From AP-15 sp963733945 (GTDB lineage: Bacteria; Pseudomonadota; Alphaproteobacteria; ATCC43930; CGMCC-115725), in assembly GCA_963733945.1 (NCBI GenBank), contig CAVTFD010000025.1, positions 62,001 through 126,000 on the forward strand: DNA of 64,000 nucleotides, written 5' to 3'. Below are positions 1 through 8,123 of the stretch, piece after piece. The position numbers were made by a program, and so were the translations under genes. The stretch's first letter is position 1. Each line of letters opens with the position of its first letter. The notes beneath the pieces were generated by a model, which was not told the origin of the DNA, made no database searches, and saw only the letters and a program-made list of their open reading frames with translations.

Positions 1-71
1 CTGCCGTTGATGGCGGAGGGTTTGGGAGGGGGTGGGTCCGGTTCAATTTGATCGGAAACCGCTCTAATTGA

Positions 72-326
72 ATGACCAAGGAGAGCCGTTCGTTGGACGA
101 CACCGTCCCGGTTCATGTTGCCAAGACGCAGCTGTCAAAGCTTCTTGCGCGGGTCGAAGCCGGCGAGGTGATCACGATTGTCCGCGGGCGAACGCCGGTC
201 GCCAAGTTGGTGCCGGCCATACGCAAAGGAAAGCGCGAATTCGGGGCAATGCGCGGCAAACTCAGTATCGGTCCCGAGTTTTTTGATCCCTTGCCCGATG
301 ACGAGCTGGATCGATGGGGTCGATAA
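72..326 (+). CDS. Phd/YefM-like antitoxin, no toxin partner
   Basis: The 84-residue product has the usual small-antitoxin layout: an N-terminal DNA-binding part (VHVAKTQLSKLLARVEAGE, residues 14-32) followed by VRGRTPVAKLVP, the pattern of Phd/YefM-type prevent-host-death proteins, and an acidic tail ending DDELDRWGR that would normally hold the toxin. In this family the gene is usually followed by an overlapping PIN or RelE toxin. I read the 330 bases downstream in all frames and see no such protein, so this is an orphan antitoxin or the surviving half of a toxin-antitoxin pair. The family call rests on motif resemblance only. Confidence 0.75.
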   Translation: MTKESRSLDDTVPVHVAKTQLSKLLARVEAGEVITIVRGRTPVAKLVPAIRKGKREFGAMRGKLSIGPEFFDPLPDDELDRWGR

Positions 327-656
327 CGCTTGCGATTGCGCGACCGCCGCCCCGATCGTCCTCGACAACTTCCGCCGCTTCGAAGAAGGCGGGCCCTCCT
401 CAACCAGAGCGATCCGGCGCGCGGCTATTGAAAGGCGGCGAACGGCCCCGCCACGGTTTGACGCATAACGCACTTATGGAAAATCAGGCGCGAGGAGGTG
501 AAAGCACAACGGCGGCGAGGTCGAACAGGGAAGGGGGATAGCTCGCTCATCAATGCAGGCGCGCCAGAGAGCCCGTGCTTCCTGCTGCGCCCGGAAAGTG
601 GCGCGACCCTCCCCATATATTGAGCACGCGGGGTTATTTCGCAAAGGTGGAAAATT
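327..656. other. Intergenic stretch, no supported gene
   Basis: No reading frame on either strand looks like a protein. The toxin gene expected after the antitoxin is missing. The last 25 bases hold a purine-rich ribosome-binding site (AAAGGTGG) for the gene starting at 657. Confidence 0.5.
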
Positions 657-1214
657 ATGCCGTCCGGTCGAGAAGAGGAGGAGCTTCTGCGTGTCGGCCT
701 TCAATATTATCTCGCCGCTCGGTCGGCGGCTCTGGCCGGGTCAATGCCAGTCACCGGCAATTTGTATCACCACGCAGTTGAAATGTTGTTGAAGGCTGGC
801 CTCTCCCGAAAGTATTCTTTGCATGATCTTCACAACATGTTTTGGCATGACTTGCCAAAAATTTGGCATACGTTTAAGAACGACTTTCCAGTCTCTTCAC
901 TCGAACAATTTGACACTACAATCACTACACTCGATAAATGGGAGGATATTCGATATCCCGAAAAGCTCTTAAAACAGGGAGCACGGATGTCCTTCGACTG
1001 GGGCGACGCCCCCCCGCCGCCACAATCGCCACAACCAGGACAATCGCCACCACCGTATAAAGTTAACGGCACAGAGATTGACAACCTCGTAATCACAATA
1101 TTTGAAGTGTTGCCACGTGATCCGTCGCTTTTCACGAACGACAGCCCACATTTGCGACAAATTCTGATCCCGCATCATCCAGGGCCGGAAAAATTTTATA
1201 TAGTTTTTACGTGA
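657..1214 (+). CDS. HEPN-like domain protein
   Basis: The 185-residue protein has an N-terminal helical half resembling HEPN-type domains: an LQYYLAARSAAL helix, then GNLYHHAVEMLLKAGL (residues about 34-49), a conserved HDL/W stretch and a KWEDIRYPE motif near residue 95. HEPN proteins are commonly RNases or nucleotide-binding partners in toxin-antitoxin and defence modules, but the classic Rx4-6H motif is not obvious, so activity is uncertain. A short proline-rich linker (PPPPQSPQPGQSPPP) follows, then a C-terminal segment I do not recognise. The start has a good ribosome-binding site (AAAGGTGG). Codon use is more AT-rich than in core genes of the window, which suggests transfer. Confidence 0.6.
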   Translation: MPSGREEEELLRVGLQYYLAARSAALAGSMPVTGNLYHHAVEMLLKAGLSRKYSLHDLHNMFWHDLPKIWHTFKNDFPVSSLEQFDTTITTLDKWEDIRYPEKLLKQGARMSFDWGDAPPPPQSPQPGQSPPPYKVNGTEIDNLVITIFEVLPRDPSLFTNDSPHLRQILIPHHPGPEKFYIVFT

Positions 1215-1245
1215 GTACGCCATCCCAGGACAAAGGAGTCCATCG

Positions 1246-1998
1246 ATGCTTACTCTTATCTTTGCCCTATCTGTCGCTCCAACAGTCTGCCGCCGCCTCC
1301 GCAGTATCACCATGGCGGCCGCCGCAGGGGTCTTCCTCGCTGCACCACCGTCGGCCCGCGCGACCGCGATCGCTTATGTATTTGCGCCTGGTGCCTCAAC
1401 TGTGCTGGGTGGTGACACGGAGATGATCTCCGGCTCCTTCACCTTTGACACGACAACATTCACGGAGTCGGCGGTAACTATATCCCTGGCCGGGGCAGCC
1501 CCCTACGCGGGTACGTACACTAACGGCACGTATATCACCGGCGCGTTGGACACCATCGAAGCATTCTCCCAGTTCCCCGACGCTTACGATATTTTTCATG
1601 ACCGGCCTAGTGGTGTGAATTTGACGCTTGATACCGGCACCGCCGCTCACCGAGATTGCTTCGCTGCGCTCGCAATGACCTTGTAAGTGGCTGTCATTGC
1701 GAGGAGCGGAGCGACGAAGCAATCTCGTTACGATGAGCGACGGCGGGAATTATTTGTCTCGTCCTGACCACTAGATGTTGAACCAGACGCGCTGTCGGAG
1801 GTACGATGGGCACCCGGTTTTCCACCCGCACCGGAACAAGTTGATACCAATCCAACCGGGGCCGTCGTATTCGCCGCCGCCGTCCCCGAGCCCGCCAGCC
1901 TCGCCCTCCTGGGCGCCGCGCTCGGGCTGTTCATTCTCAGAGCACGGGCAAACCGACCGCGACCGCCAACCACATTCGGGATCAACCAGAAAGAGTAG
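1246..1998 (+). pseudogene. PEP-CTERM secreted protein, interrupted by a palindromic repeat
   Basis: The 5' part (1246-1650) starts after a strong AAGGAG site and encodes a signal-peptide-like N terminus (ITMAAAAGVFLAAPPSARA) and a beta-rich body. In the same reading frame, from about 1768 to the stop at 1996-1998, the sequence encodes the missing end: a VPEPASLALLGAALGLFILRA PEP-CTERM anchor (motif VPEPASLALLG near 1879) with a basic tail. Between them lies a REP-like palindrome (1652-1726) that brings in a TAA stop at 1684, with a TGA at 1765 just beyond. PEP-CTERM proteins are processed by exosortase and sent to the envelope or exopolysaccharide; this copy would lose its anchor. Both halves share one frame, so insertion rather than slow decay explains the break. 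Confidence 0.8.
1652..1726. repeat. REP/BIME-like palindromic repeat inside a PEP-CTERM gene
   Basis: Two arms face each other. The left arm begins GAGATTGCTTCG and ends CTCGCAATGAC (1652-1679); the right arm begins GTCATTGCGAGG and ends GAAGCAATCTC (1693-1726). The arms are complementary apart from a six-base difference in the middle. The motif pair GAGATTGCTTCG...CGCAATGAC is a widespread intergenic palindrome in alphaproteobacterial genomes. Here it sits inside a coding sequence. Confidence 0.8.
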
Positions 1999-2036
1999 GA
2001 AGCCTGGCCAGGCCGTTGACGATTGCCTGGATTGCC

Positions 2037-2438
2037 TCACTTTGATTTTGTGCACGGAAACGTTTTCGCGAGAGTCAGCAGAATCCCGAGTCCGAAATCT
2101 GCGGTTCCGATTGTCGGGTCGGCTTGCGCTGCATGCCGAAGCATATCGATCACCATCGCGCCTGTTAGCGTTAGGTTACCCGGTTGACAATACATAGGTT
2201 CTTCGTGACGGTATCGAATTATATAGGAATTCGAAAGAAGAAATCCGTATTGTATGCTGCCGGCAGTTAGTTCCATTTCCTCGCGAGCGGCCGGTGCTAT
2301 GTCGTAGCTGCGTATGAGCGTATTTACGTCCATTCCCTTGGCGTTGGCGGGAAATGCGCCCATGCCTATGCACAATACGGACAAGGCCGTGGCTCGCCAA
2401 CATCTAGTGGTTGTGCCTCGGTCTGGAATACCGGTCAT
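2037..2438 (-). CDS. Small secreted Rap1a/Tai-like protein
   Basis: From the ATG at 2438 the product is 133 residues. It has a signal peptide (RATALSVLCIGMGAFPANA, cleavage near residue 34) and a mature part ending YCQPGNLTLTG...VIDMLRHAAQADP...LAKTFPC. This pattern of two cysteines around a TGxxVIDxL helix and a final FPC resembles the Rap1a/Tai immunity-protein family, which includes periplasmic immunity proteins of type VI secretion amidase effectors. No effector gene is visible nearby, and many relatives are stand-alone secreted proteins of unknown role. The reading frame is open further upstream (to 2690), but only the 2438 start gives a clean signal peptide. Confidence 0.6.
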   Translation of the reverse strand: MTGIPDRGTTTRCWRATALSVLCIGMGAFPANAKGMDVNTLIRSYDIAPAAREEMELTAGSIQYGFLLSNSYIIRYRHEEPMYCQPGNLTLTGAMVIDMLRHAAQADPTIGTADFGLGILLTLAKTFPCTKSK

Positions 2439-2628
2439 ACAATCGAACCCTATAAGCGACATGACGAGCAGCAATGAGGTTTCTGGCGGGGCTTTTTGGC
2501 ATATCCCGTGCGTCTGTGTCCCAATAATGCACTGGTGCCGCATAGTCCTTGGCGCTCTGCGGTTCGATAGGCGGCGCGCAATGCCTCGCGGCGCTCGGCA
2601 AAAAGGTGGAGAGGATCGAGACTTGAAA

Positions 2629-3150
2629 ATGGAGCGTATGTTCGCTGTGGCGGTTCGTGACGAGGGAGACTTGTTTCTATGGATACGCATCAGGCGCGCG
2701 AAACTTGGTGATATCTACTATGCGTTTCCAATAGGGAGATCAGAGCGGGACTGGCAACAATGGAACCCGCACGGGAGCCACCACAAGGACGGCAGACGTC
2801 ACCATAAGAGCTTTGACAAAAAAATATTCCCCGCGCAGCGACAGAAGCCGGATTCTGATTTCAAAGGTTCGGAAACTTTGATTACACGGCCTATTGCTAC
2901 TCACGAACCCCGCACCTTCGGTGTAATTTGCGATCCAGCCAAGTTCTCTGAAGTGATGGAGATGCCCAGCAGTATATTAAGCTCAAAGAAATACGAAACG
3001 TACATTTCAATTGATCTGGCGGAACCCCACAGTCCACCGATTCTCACGGCCCTTGGGGAGGTCGTTGCGCAGCGAGCGTTCAGCGACGCGGCCCCGTGGA
3101 TTTGGGTGACCGTTACAAACAACCCCTGGCCGCAAAATGGGACAAGTTGA
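2629..3150 (+). CDS. Unknown protein
   Basis: I do not recognise this 173-residue protein. The start at 2629 follows a purine-rich GGTGGAGAGGA stretch; a TTG two codons earlier is an alternative. The product is soluble, with no signal peptide or membrane helix. It has a basic middle section rich in His and Lys (HHKDGRRHHKSFDKK, residues about 47-61) and a C-terminal half with alternating hydrophobic residues ending in a Trp-rich strand (APWIWVTVTNNPW). Base composition is lower in GC than in the core genes, as in its neighbours from 657 on. The upstream extension of the frame to 2314 overlaps the opposite-strand gene and looks non-coding. Confidence 0.45.
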   Translation: MERMFAVAVRDEGDLFLWIRIRRAKLGDIYYAFPIGRSERDWQQWNPHGSHHKDGRRHHKSFDKKIFPAQRQKPDSDFKGSETLITRPIATHEPRTFGVICDPAKFSEVMEMPSSILSSKKYETYISIDLAEPHSPPILTALGEVVAQRAFSDAAPWIWVTVTNNPWPQNGTS

Positions 3151-3193
3151 AGGCCCACTCTTTCCCCTTCGGTTCGGCGCGAGCAGCTTCACG

Positions 3194-3286
3194 TCACAGT
3201 CGAGAAATCGTACTTTTCCCCACGCCGTAGCTGCGCGCGAGTTCGGCGAGTGTCGCGCCCTGCGCCGCCAAATCGCCGGTTCTGGT
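3194..3286 (-). pseudogene. C-terminal remnant of a resolvase/invertase
   Basis: The minus strand encodes a run of about 30 residues, ending in a TGA at 3194-3196, that reads LAAQGATLAELARSYGVGKSTISRL (split here as LAAQGATLAELA and RSYGVGKSTISRL). This is the C-terminal helix-turn-helix of serine recombinases of the resolvase/invertase group. The catalytic N-terminal domain is absent; the fragment abuts the 3' end of the aminopeptidase gene. It marks the site of a lost mobile element. Confidence 0.65.
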
Positions 3287-3295
3287 GACCCCCCG

Positions 3296-4681
3296 CTAAC
3301 CGAACCGCCGGGCGATATGGGCGTAGAGGGCGCGGAGCGCAGTGGCCTCCGCGCCTTCGGGGCGGCCGGGGCGGCTCTGCGGGTTCCACGCCATCACGTC
3401 GAGATGCGCCCAGGGGATACCGGGCTCGACGAATTCCTGCAGATAGAGTGCCGCGGTAATCGCGCCGGCGTGCGGCGATTCCGACACGTTGTTGAGATCG
3501 GCGATCTTGCTGTCGATCATCTTCCGATACGGCCGCCACAACGGCATCCGCCACATCGGGTCGGCCTCGGCTTCGGCCGCGTCGAGCAGGCCGCGCGCCA
3601 GCGCCTCGTCATTGCAGAACAGCGCCGCCAGCTCCGGGCCGAGCGCCACCCGCGCCGCCCCGGTCAAGGTCGCCATGTCGATCAGCAGCGCCGGCTTCTC
3701 GGTCGCCGCCTCGGCCAGCGCATCGCACAGGATCAGCCGGCCCTCGGCATCGGTGTTGCCGATCTCGACGGTCAGCCCCTTGCGGGTGCGGATGATGTCC
3801 ATCGGGCGCATGGCATTGCCGGACACCGAATTTTCGACGCAGGGCAGCAGCACGCGCAGCCGCACCGGCAGCTTCGCGTCCATGATCGCCTGGGCGAGGC
3901 CGAGCACGATCGCCGCCCCGGCCATGTCCTTTTTCATCAGCCGCATGCCCGAGGCGGGTTTGAGGTCGAGCCCGCCGCTGTCGAAGCACACGCCCTTGCC
4001 GACCAAGGTCACCTTGGGCGCTGACGGCTCGCCCCAGACGATATCGACCAGGCGCGGCGCGCGCGTGCTGGCGCGGCCGACGGCATGGATCGTCGGATAG
4101 TTCTCGGCGAGGAGCTCGTCGCCGACGATCACCCGATGGCAAGCGCCGGCTGTCTCGGCGACCTGCACCGCCGCCGCTGCGAGTTCTTCGGGCCCGAGAT
4201 CTCCGGCCGGCGTATTGACGAGATCACGAGCCAGGAACACGGCGCTGGCGAGCCGCTCGACCCGGCCGCGATCGGCGCCTTCGGGCCAGACCAATGCGGC
4301 GGCGGTGCGGCTCTTGGCGTGGTAGCGGGTAAAGGCATAGGTGCCAAGCGCCCAGCCGAGCGCGAGCTGCGTCGGATCGGCGCCGTCCGGAGCGGCTTCG
4401 AGCCGATAGCTTCCCTCCGGCAACGCCTCGGGCAGCCCGGCGAGCGCCCAAATCGCCTGGGCGGCGTCGCCCGCCTCGCCGAGGCCGACCAGCACCCAGG
4501 CGAGCCCGCCCCTTTCCCCCGGCACCAAGGCGAGCTTGCCGGCATCGGCCGAAAAGCCGATCGCCCGCAGCCAGTTGCGCTCACGCTCCGCCGCCCCTTC
4601 GAGCCAGGGCGTGAGCCGGTCCTTGGTCAAGGCGGCGATCGGGACAGCGCCGCCGGTCTCGTCGATCAGGGAAAAATTCAT
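3296..4681 (-). CDS. M17 leucyl aminopeptidase family protein
   Basis: This 461-residue cytosolic metallo-aminopeptidase removes N-terminal residues from peptides using two divalent metal ions. All the expected ligands are visible with the spacing of E. coli PepA: Lys229 and Asp234 in KGVCFDSGG, Asp252 in KKDMAG, and Asp311 and Glu313 in the family signature NTDAEGRL (309-316), which also contains the catalytic Arg315. The N-terminal domain is diverged and the chain is somewhat shorter than PepA, as in the PepB-like alphaproteobacterial branch, so the symbol is left empty. The gene is complete and stands alone. Confidence 0.92.
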   Translation of the reverse strand: MNFSLIDETGGAVPIAALTKDRLTPWLEGAAERERNWLRAIGFSADAGKLALVPGERGGLAWVLVGLGEAGDAAQAIWALAGLPEALPEGSYRLEAAPDGADPTQLALGWALGTYAFTRYHAKSRTAAALVWPEGADRGRVERLASAVFLARDLVNTPAGDLGPEELAAAAVQVAETAGACHRVIVGDELLAENYPTIHAVGRASTRAPRLVDIVWGEPSAPKVTLVGKGVCFDSGGLDLKPASGMRLMKKDMAGAAIVLGLAQAIMDAKLPVRLRVLLPCVENSVSGNAMRPMDIIRTRKGLTVEIGNTDAEGRLILCDALAEAATEKPALLIDMATLTGAARVALGPELAALFCNDEALARGLLDAAEAEADPMWRMPLWRPYRKMIDSKIADLNNVSESPHAGAITAALYLQEFVEPGIPWAHLDVMAWNPQSRPGRPEGAEATALRALYAHIARRFG

Positions 4682-4904
4682 CGGTCATCTCGCGGTCGTA
4701 TCGTTGCGCGAGAGAATGGCCCCGTCGCGGCCGAATGCAAAGAGCAGCCTGCATACCCGTGGCCTTCCCGTCGCAGCCGTACGCCGAGCACCGGGTCGAC
4801 CGGTCCGTGACGAACTGCTGGCGCGCGCCACTCGCATCGACGCCCTAGCCGACCGAAATAAATCTCCCGATCCATTCGCTGCGCAGATGCTAGCGTAATC
4901 TCAC

Positions 4905-5714
4905 TCACGGCTGGGTTGGTGACGCCTGAACCTGCGCCAAGACTTGGTCGAAGGGGTCGGTTGAGACGCGGAAATCGCCGCGGAACGGGTTGCTGAGCGC
5001 GATGATCATGATCAGCACCAAAGCTCCCGAAATCGCCATTACCGCCGACATGGCCAGGTGCATGCCGATGCTCGGAACGCCGAGTAAAGAGGCGAAAGCG
5101 ACGGTCAGAGCGCCGCCCATCAAGGTCACGATCCAGACCACCGCCGGAACGGTGGTGTCGGCAGCCGCCAATCTCTCCTGTCGCGCATCCGATAGCCGCA
5201 TCAATGATTGCAGCAGCATCGTCTGCCGGCTGTCGTCGGCCGCGCCGGAGGGTTTGAGACCGGCCGCGATCGCGTTCAATTTGTTCAACCAGAGCGAATT
5301 GTTGGCGACCTCTACCCCTTTGGCCTGTGCGGGCCACTCGACCCTGACCACGGTCTCGACATAGCCGAGAATGCCGTCACGCAGCAGCGACCTTTCCGGG
5401 TCGGCGAACCCGAGCGAGACATTGTAGACATCGCGAACAATGCCGGCCTCGGCATAGCTTGTGGCCTTCGCGGCGTTGTAGTGCTCCCAAACGACCATGG
5501 CGACGAAGGCCAGCAGCACCGCAAACGTGACACCTATCACCGAGAATATCGCCGCTGCGACGTCATTGTGTCGGCGGCGGAATTCGAGCGACAGGAACGG
5601 GCGGATCGCCAGCCCGAGCAAGATCGCGCCGAGCGCGGCTGCACCCACCAACAGCAGCCCGACCCCCCACAGCGGGTATTCGTAAACCATGCCGGGCTGC
5701 ATCAGCATCTGCAC
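4905..5714 (-). CDS. DUF4239 membrane protein
   Basis: The 269-residue protein has two N-terminal membrane helices (about residues 14-36 and 52-75), a soluble helical stretch of about 110 residues, and two further C-terminal helices (about 183-205 and 211-236). This is the bestrophin-like DUF4239 layout; function is unknown, with anion transport suggested by distant similarity. A GTG at 5714 lies just behind a GAGGAGGGG ribosome-binding site; the ATG at 5708 is the alternative. No operon partner is close on either side. Confidence 0.75.
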   Translation of the reverse strand: MQMLMQPGMVYEYPLWGVGLLLVGAAALGAILLGLAIRPFLSLEFRRRHNDVAAAIFSVIGVTFAVLLAFVAMVVWEHYNAAKATSYAEAGIVRDVYNVSLGFADPERSLLRDGILGYVETVVRVEWPAQAKGVEVANNSLWLNKLNAIAAGLKPSGAADDSRQTMLLQSLMRLSDARQERLAAADTTVPAVVWIVTLMGGALTVAFASLLGVPSIGMHLAMSAVMAISGALVLIMIIALSNPFRGDFRVSTDPFDQVLAQVQASPTQP

Positions 5715-5887
5715 GGTCGCCCCTCCTCGGGCCGTCAGCCTTCGCCGCCACGGTTTGGCCGCGAAATGATTGTATCGTCGGCGGCAGGTTTCACCACCGA
5801 CATGCCAAGTCCCGAAATGATCGAGATATCCACCTCCGCCGGCATACTCGAAGCGCTGCGGCGCACAAACACCCCGAGATGTTATTA

Positions 5888-6070
5888 CTTCCCGTAATTC
5901 CCGGTTCCCTGAATTTATTTCCCGGTTCGGGCAACTAAATTCCCGGTTTGCAGCCGACGGGAATTCGCTCGCAACTACTTGAATTTACGCCTCGTTTTCC
6001 CGTAAATCGAGGGCTGTGGGGGCGAAATCGATGAAATTCCCGGTTGTCTTCCCGGTTCTACGGGAATGTC
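5888..6070. repeat. TTCCCGGTT-motif dispersed element, copy A
   Basis: An AT-richer stretch of about 183 bp with repeated ATTCCCGGTT motifs (near 5897, 5917, 5938, 6034 and 6050) and inverted forms CGACGGGAAT and ACGGGAAT. Its order of blocks matches the element at 42488-42673: paired TTCCCGGTT motifs, then GACGGGAATT, CTCGCAAC, a variable centre, AAATTCCCGGTT and finally CGGTTCTACGGGAAT. It sits between the DUF4239 gene and the 3' end of the encapsulin gene. The 170 bases before it (5715-5887) show no gene. Confidence 0.75.
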
Positions 6071-6119
6071 GTCGGGCCGGTGCCCCCTCCCCTCGCTCGC
6101 CGCCCTCAGCGGGTGGCGC

Positions 6120-6931
6120 TTATGTCGTCGGCGCTGGCGCCAGGGCCACCGCGGCTTCGCTGGTCAGCAGCAGGAAGGTGAAGCTCTCCTGCAAATAAAG
6201 GCGGACCGCGGCGTCGGTATGGCTCAGATAGCCGATCGAGAAATCCTGGCCGATATGCAGGTCGAAATCCCCGCCGCGGGTGGTCAGCACAAAACCGCCG
6301 GTGATCGCCGGAGCCCAGATGATCTCGGTCTCGACCAGCCGATAGAGATGCTGAATTACGGGATAGCCGTGGTCCCTGCGCCTCGGCGACCGCGGTATAG
6401 GTCTCGGCTCCCAACACCACCGAATAAGGGCCGTTGACGCCAACGAGGCGCAGTTCGCTCAGCGCATGGGCGATCGCGTCCGGATAGTCGGCCACATCTG
6501 CCGGAAGGGTCACTACCGGGTTGCTGGCGCCCTGCGCGGATACCCTGGATGCCGCCCGCTCCATAGCCCTCGAAGATCGCGCCGTCCTCGGCAAAGGCGA
6601 TCTTTTTGGCGGCGTCCTTGGTCGGCTGCCAGTCCGAATCGTTGGCGCCGCGCTCGACGTCGTCGATCATCTGGCGGTCGAGTTCGAACGGCACGCGCAA
6701 TTCAACCAGCGCCTTGACATCGCGCTGGCGGGAGAGGATGCCGTCCCCCGGCGCTGAGATATTCCGCAGGTGCCCCGTGCCGACCGCCGACAGCATCGTC
6801 CCGGCCGGGCCCTGCACATCGACTACGCGCCGGCCGGCCAGGTAGCGCTTTAGGGTGCGCGAGGCCTCTTCCTCGATCTGCGCCCAGGCCGCATCGGAAA
6901 TTGGCGCCAGCTCGCGGTGCAGGTTATTCAT
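6120..6931 (-). pseudogene. Encapsulin shell protein with two +1 frameshifts
   Basis: Read across three frames this is a complete family 1 encapsulin (Linocin M18-like, HK97 fold) of about 270 residues. Frame 1 runs from MNNLHRELAPISDAAW to GGIQGIR, frame 2 continues QGASNPVVTLPADV to YTAVAEAQ, and frame 3 gives DHGYPVIQHLYRLVE to the end (QESFTFLLLTSEAAVAL). Each junction needs one base removed, at about 6530-6537 and 6374-6381, and both lie in the same minus-strand octamer GCGCAGGG. Conservation on either side is full, so this is either very recent inactivation or base-calling error in G runs. The start codon overlaps the end of the DyP cargo gene by 8 bases, the typical cargo-shell operon. 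Confidence 0.88.
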
Positions 6932-7985
6932 TCTGGGGGCCTCTCTTCAGCGAGCCGATGCCGAGCGAACCATCGTGCACCGGCGAGGTGGGTTGCGGGG
7001 GATCGACCGTGGAGGCCGCTGGCGGCCCGTCGACGATCACATTCTCCAGAAACGTCGCGGTCGGCGCAAAGAACAGATTGCCGGTGACGGCGCGGCTGAA
7101 ATCGAGAATGCGGTCATAATTCCCGGGCGGCTTGCCGATGAACATGTTTTCGAGCATCTGCTCAATGGTCCGCGGCGAGCGGCTGTAACCGATGAAATAG
7201 GTGCCGAAGTCACCCTTCCCGATCTCGCCGAACGGCATGTTGTCGCGGACGATTTTGACTTCCTCGCCGTTCTCGACAATCACCGTTAGCGCATTGTGCG
7301 CCGAGCTCGGCTTGACCGCATCGTCGAGCTCGACATTGGACAATTTGGTGCGGCCGATGATGCGTTCTTGCGCCTCTGTCGGCAGCGCGTTCCAGGCAGC
7401 CAGATCATGAAGATACTTCTGCACGATGACATAGCTGCCGCCGGCGAAGCCGGGGTCCTCGTCGCCGACGAAAACAGCGTCTTTAGCGGCCTGACCTTCC
7501 GGGTTCTCGGTGCCGTCGACAAAACCGAGCAGGTCGCGCTGGTCGAAATAGCTGAAGCCGTGCACCTCGTCGACCGACGATACCGCGCCGCCGACCCGCT
7601 CCATGATTTGCGCCGCCAGCTCGAAGCACAGACCCATGCGCTGGGCGCGGATGTGGAACAGGATGTCGCCCGGCGTGGCGATAGCGTGCCGCGCCCCGGC
7701 CCGGAACTCGCGGAACGGGTGCAGCTCCGCCGGGCGTGGCTCGCCGAAAAGCCGGTCCCAGACCTCGGAGCCGAACGCCGTCACGCAGGAAAGTCTGCCT
7801 TCGAGGTCGCGAAACCCGACCGCGCGCAACAATGTGGCGAGGTCCGCGCATAACGAGCGCACCGCCGCCTCGGCCTCCGGTCCGGAGTTGACCGTGACCA
7901 CCAGGAAGATCGCGGCCGGCGTCAGCGGCGCCGCGGCCGGTTGCGGCACGGCGTTCGGATCACCCATCGCCGCGGGCGTTGTCAT
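6924..7985 (-). CDS. DyP-type peroxidase, encapsulin cargo
   Basis: A 353-residue haem peroxidase of the dye-decolourising family. The diagnostic GFVDGT (GxxDG, residues 154-159, distal Asp157), the proximal His near 230 (PSSAHNA) and the distal Arg247 in VRDNMPFG are present. After a proline-rich linker the C terminus reads HDGSLGIGSLKRG (337-349), the classical targeting peptide that docks DyP cargo on the inner face of encapsulin shells. The shell gene follows directly and overlaps by 8 bases. The start at 7985 has GGAG upstream; 8000 and 7967 are alternatives. The cargo gene is intact although the shell gene is frameshifted. Confidence 0.93.
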   Translation of the reverse strand: MTTPAAMGDPNAVPQPAAAPLTPAAIFLVVTVNSGPEAEAAVRSLCADLATLLRAVGFRDLEGRLSCVTAFGSEVWDRLFGEPRPAELHPFREFRAGARHAIATPGDILFHIRAQRMGLCFELAAQIMERVGGAVSSVDEVHGFSYFDQRDLLGFVDGTENPEGQAAKDAVFVGDEDPGFAGGSYVIVQKYLHDLAAWNALPTEAQERIIGRTKLSNVELDDAVKPSSAHNALTVIVENGEEVKIVRDNMPFGEIGKGDFGTYFIGYSRSPRTIEQMLENMFIGKPPGNYDRILDFSRAVTGNLFFAPTATFLENVIVDGPPAASTVDPPQPTSPVHDGSLGIGSLKRGPQNE

Positions 7986-8123
7986 CGGATCGGACTCCAT
8001 TGCCGGGCGCCCCGACAGAATGCGTCATCCAGACGATCAGCGCCCACTCCGATCCGACGATGCGACACATGGCTCTGATCCGCAAGGTTGCGGCACGCTG
8101 TCGTGGCATGCGCGGAAATTGGT

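Noticed and set aside
6374..6537. Programmed frameshifting in the encapsulin gene
   Set aside because: Two +1 shifts in one shell gene would be without precedent, and the shared octamer has no slippery-site character; indels or read errors are simpler.
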